A stretch of 64,000 nucleotides of DNA from Taeniopygia guttata (Eukaryota; Chordata; Aves; Passeriformes; Estrildidae), in assembly GCF_048771995.1 (NCBI RefSeq), contig NC_133028.1, positions 73,640,501-73,704,500 of the forward strand, written 5' to 3'. A program made the translations under genes and the position numbers. Numbering within the stretch: position 1 is the first letter of the stretch; the number at the start of each line of letters is the position of its first letter. A model generated the notes under the pieces. The model was not told the origin of the DNA. It was given only the letters and a program-made list of their open reading frames with translations, and made no database searches. Of the stretch, positions 60,216 to 64,000 are shown in pieces.

Positions 60216-60336
60216 GAGGAGTGCAACTTCCTGTAATTCCAGGTTGTGTTGAGTACAACATTTTTTCAGCAGAGTGATCATGTTCTAAAAGGGATCTGCC
60301 CTGTGTCAAAGATGATGTCTGAGATTGAGGTTTCAG
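60216..60336 (+). CDS. Possible first coding exon before the right macrosatellite block
   Basis: Preceded by a long T run and TTTTAG and ended by donor GTGAGT at 60337. It contains ATG at 60312, giving MMSEIEVS before the donor, ending in phase 1. The next array anchor exon, read in that phase, gives DADISNLWQRAPIL, which is open. The following GAGGTCC module is not in phase, so a longer protein cannot be assembled. This is a weak call and could be a non-coding exon. Confidence -1.
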
Positions 60337-60799
60337 GTGAGTTGAGGATTGGGACTAGGAGTGGGAGAGTGAGCAAGGTACCCAGTTAACAGTTATAGTG
60401 GTGGGGTTTTGCAGGCAGTAGGGTGAGAAATGGTGTCTATTTGCAAGGCTTTTCGCAAGCATAGCAGAGGCATTCATGTGTCATACAGCGCACAAGCTCA
60501 TCCACTGAACTCACAGAAATGCCATGTAACTTTGCCTCTCTAAACCAGGTGCCACTCATAATAACAGCCAAACCTTAGACTAGGGATGGAACTGGAGACT
60601 TGAGCACCCAGGCACACTCAGGAGAGGATAAGTATCTGACTTGCAGGGATTTGGCCCACATAACACTAAAGGCATCCATTTATTTTCCTGTTCTTTCTTC
60701 TATCTGACTAAGAGGCTAACAGGAGATCCCCTCCGAGGCAGACTCATTTCAGGTACAACATGTATTCGCATTTCCACTCATACAAAAGACAAGTCAGGG

Positions 60800-63700
60800 C
60801 TGCGGCCTGGGGATGGGAGTAGTGGCCCCCTTCTGCACCCGATGGGGATTTGAATCCCCAGATAGGTGCAAGATAAGTCAAGAGCTACAACCCACAGAGG
60901 GGATGGAAGCGAGGTGCAAGGTTGAGACTCCCAAGGAGGGGTTTTTGAGTTCGTTTTAGAGATGAGGATGTCCAAGAAGTGTCTACTTAGGCCAGCTAAA
61001 GGAAAAGTGTCTGTTTTGATCACAGTGCTGAGGTGCGCAGGGCAGAGCAGTTCTGGTGTGTGTCCTGTCACTTGTCTCTGGTGCACTCTCTGTTCTTTGG
61101 GTCTCTCAGTCCTTTCTTCTCATCAAAATCTCTCCCTGGCCTGTCCCCTTGTTTTTCATGTCCTGTCCTGTGTCACAGGTGTCTGCACATATTTGTCCTA
61201 GAGCTGCTCTGCCCTGCTGCTTAGCGTGTAATAGCACAAGTCCTGGGGACTTGAAATTGGTAATGCAGGGTGTAGTTGTGCTCTAGATTGTGTTAGGAGA
61301 TTGACATAACATGTTTGGTGGTGTTAAGTTTTCTTGCACCTGTTTGATACTAGTCCTAACTTCCTTTCAGATGCAGACATTTCAAATCTGTGGCAGAGGG
61401 CTCCAATCCTGAGTGAGGAACTTCCCATGAGCAGGTCAGCCATTGTTTGCATTTACAGGGGAATTCTAAATGGTGACTCTGTTACAGTCCTGTTCTTTGC
61501 CTTTATTCTTAGGAGGTCCAGACAGATAGCGGCAGTCAAGGCCCAGTGTGCCAGGTGAGCAGTGGACAGAAGCAGTTTTTCTCACTCAGGTTTCAGTTTT
61601 TGTTGCAGCTGTAAGCATCCATTCTTGTTTTTGTGCTTTAGGGAATACACTGGGAGTATGCCAAGCCCCTGTCACCAGCTGGCTGATGGACTGGGTTTCC
61701 TGCACTTATGAGCCCTCTGGAAGTATTACAGGACCCTGTGATGAAGCTTTCTGATTTTACATTTCAAGGTCCCATCCTGGTAGGCCAGAGCAGTGGCCAA
61801 GGAGTTGTGGTGAGTTGGGGAGGTAGGGAGGAGGAGTGAGAGTCCTCTTGAGTTTTAGCATTGTCTCCCCTTAGCCTAGGTGTAGCCTGCAATGATGGCG
61901 TCAGAATCCAACCACACCTGCAGCGTGCAGGCCAAGAACCCGGGCATTCTGAGGAGGATGGAGAGTAGCAAAATTATCAGGTTTTGGGCAATATGCTGTT
62001 AAGGCTGTGCACCGATGTTTGGTTTTCTTTCTCTTGGCAGGCCAAGAGGTGACAGCTGGAACTTACCAGACAGGCAGACAACCTTCTTCTGCAGCCAACA
62101 GGGCTTTGCATCCCCAGATATGTGCAAGATAAGTCAAGGGCTATAACCCACAGAGGGGATGGAAGAGAGGTGCCAGGTTGGGACTCCCCAGGAGGGGGTT
62201 TTGAGTCAGTTTTGGAGATGGGGATGTTGAAGACTTTCCTAAGCCCACCTAAATGCAAAGTGTCTGTTTTGGTCTCAGTGCTGAGGTGCGTAGGGCAGAG
62301 CAGTTCTGGTGTGTGTTCTGTCACTTGTCTCTGGTGCACTCTGTGTTCTTTGGGGCTCTCGGTCCTTTCTTCTCATCAAAAGCTCTCTCCCCCTGTTCTA
62401 TCTCCTGATTTGTCATGTCCTGTCTTGTGTCACGGGAGTCTGCACATGTTTGTCCGGAGCGTCTCTGCCCTGCTGCCTAGCCTGTAATAGCACAAGTCCT
62501 GGGGACGTGAAATTGGTAATGCAGAGTGTAGTTGGGATCTGGATTGTGTAAGGAGATGGCCATAACATGTTCAGTGGTGTTAAGTTGTCCTGCAGGTGTT
62601 TGACACTAGTTCTAACTTCCTTTCAGATGCAGACAGTTCAAATCTGTGGCAGAGAGCGCCAGTCCTGGGTGCGGATCTTCCCGTGAGCAGGTCGGTCATT
62701 GTTTGCATTTACAGGGGAATTCTAAATGGTGACTATGTTACAGCGGTGTTTTTGTCTTTATTTTTAGGAGGTCCAGGCAGATAGCAGCAGTCAAGGCCCA
62801 TTGTGCTAGGTGAGCAGTGGAGAGAAGCTGTTGTTGTTGCTCAGGTTTCAGTTTTAGGTGCGACTGTAAGCATCCGTTCTTGTTTGTGTACTTTAGGGAA
62901 TCCCTTCGGAGTATGCATAGCACCTGTCGCCAGCTGGCCAATGGACTGGGTTTCCTGTGCTTTATGAGACCTCTGGAAGTATAGCGGGACCCTGTGATGA
63001 AGCCTTCACATTTTGTATGTCAGGGTCCCACCGTGGTAGCCCAGAGGAGTGGACAAGGAATTGCGGTGAGTCTGGGATGTAGGGAGGAGGAGTGTGGGTA
63101 CACTCAAGTTTCAGCAATGCCACGTCAGCCCCTCTCCACTTAACCGTGCTGTACCCATAGGTGATGCTGTCGGCCTCCAAGCACGCCTGAAGTGTGTGGC
63201 CTGGGCACTCTGAGGAGGATGGTGAGTAGCAGATTTACCAGGTTTTGGCCGATGTGCTGTTAAGACTGTGCACTGATGTTTGGTTTTCTTTCTGTGGGCA
63301 GACCAAGAGGGGACAGGTGGAACTTAGCAGGCGGGCAGACGGCCTTCTTCTGCAGCCAGCAGGGATTGACATCCCCAGATATGTGCAAGATAAGTGGAGT
63401 GTTACGACCTACAGAGGGGATGGAAGCGGGGTGCTGGCTCGGGCCTTTCTAGAAGGGTTTTTTTTTGTCTGTTTTGGGGATGGGGATGTCCAAGAAGCGT
63501 TTCCTTAGGCCACCTAAAGGGAAAGTGTCTGTTTTGGTCTCAGTGCTGAGGTTCACAGGGCAGAGCAGTTCCGGTGTGTGTCCTGTCACTTGTCTCTGGT
63601 GCACTCTGTGTTGTTTGGGTCTCTCGGTCCTTTCTTCTCCTCGAGAGCTCTCTCTCCCTGTCACGTCCTGTCCTGTGTCACGGGTGTCTGCACATATTTG

Positions 63701-64000
63701 TCCCGGCCATGCTCTGCCCTGCTGCATAGCCTGTAATAGCACATGTCCTGGGGACTTGAAATTAGTAATGCAGTGTGTAGTTGGGATCTGGATTGTGTAA
63801 GGAGATGGCCATAACATGTTCAGTGGTGTTAAGTTGTCCTGCAGCTGTTTGATACTAGTTCTAACTTCCTTTCAGATGCTGACAGTTCAAATCTGTGGCG
63901 GAGAGCGCCAGTCCTGGGTGAGGATCTTCCCATGAGCAGGTCGGTCATTGTTTGCATTTACAGGGGAATTCTAAATGGTGACTATGTTACAGCGGTGTTT
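60800..64000 (+). repeat. Macrosatellite of about 1.27 kb, right block, continues past the window
   Basis: Same unit as the left block, with anchors at 61371, 62637 and 63876 (spacings 1266 and 1239). These units are more diverged from each other than the central units of the left block. A very decayed unit may start as early as 60440. The array runs off the right edge. Confidence -1.

Noticed and set aside
47850..64000. CRISPR-like or bacterial repeat array
   Set aside because: The units are 1.27 kb long with vertebrate splice-like motifs; there are no short spacers and no cas genes.

Overview
The window looks like avian nuclear DNA, most likely from a songbird. The main evidence is a CR1 LINE 3' end at about 32.15-32.70 kb, vertebrate GT-AG exons, CpG islands and songbird-style C/A-rich intronic minisatellites (my reading from memory). 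There are no bacterial-type genes, operons, tRNA or rRNA genes. Nearly all long open frames here are shadows of GC-rich or repetitive DNA.

Layout. 0-4.6 kb: ordinary-composition DNA with a two-exon, frameshifted gene fragment (URB1-like). 4.6-7.7 kb: a tract almost devoid of C on the + strand. About 8.0-23.08 kb: a large tandem array of two full units (about 7.24 and 7.21 kb) and one truncated unit. Each full unit holds an AT-rich leader, a CpG island ending in a captured LUZP2 exon, a dense array of NRF1-like palindromes, a C/A minisatellite with a 357-bp higher-order period, a GC-rich minisatellite with open frames (coiled-coil-like or collagen-like), and exon-like pieces of an unrecognised gene. 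23.03-35.29 kb: four consecutive, correctly phased LUZP2 coding exons with long introns, ending without the gene's 3' end. 36.9-46.7 kb: a segmental duplication (copies A and B) separated by a TATA/CCAAT CpG-island promoter; each copy has a GC-rich island followed by a C-depleted tract. 47.85-64 kb: a macrosatellite of about 1.27 kb per unit with conserved splice-site-like motifs, interrupted by a 191-bp satellite and a possible promoter/first exon, and running off the right edge.

How it fits together. The only convincingly functional gene piece is the LUZP2 exon series. Its first visible exon is fused directly to a CpG island in place of a normal upstream intron. Copies of that exon were carried into the tandem array, where the splice donor is replaced by the NRF1-like array. 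The mixture of gene pieces from apparently unrelated loci, tandem amplification and pseudogene decay resembles an amplified, low-recombination chromosome such as a bird W or a germline-restricted chromosome. That placement is inference.

The most unusual signal is strand-asymmetric loss of cytosine (long stretches with 0-4 C per 60 bases against 13-24 G). In two of the three tracts it starts just downstream of a CpG island, and CpG cytosines seem preferentially kept, so the DNA looks almost bisulfite-converted.
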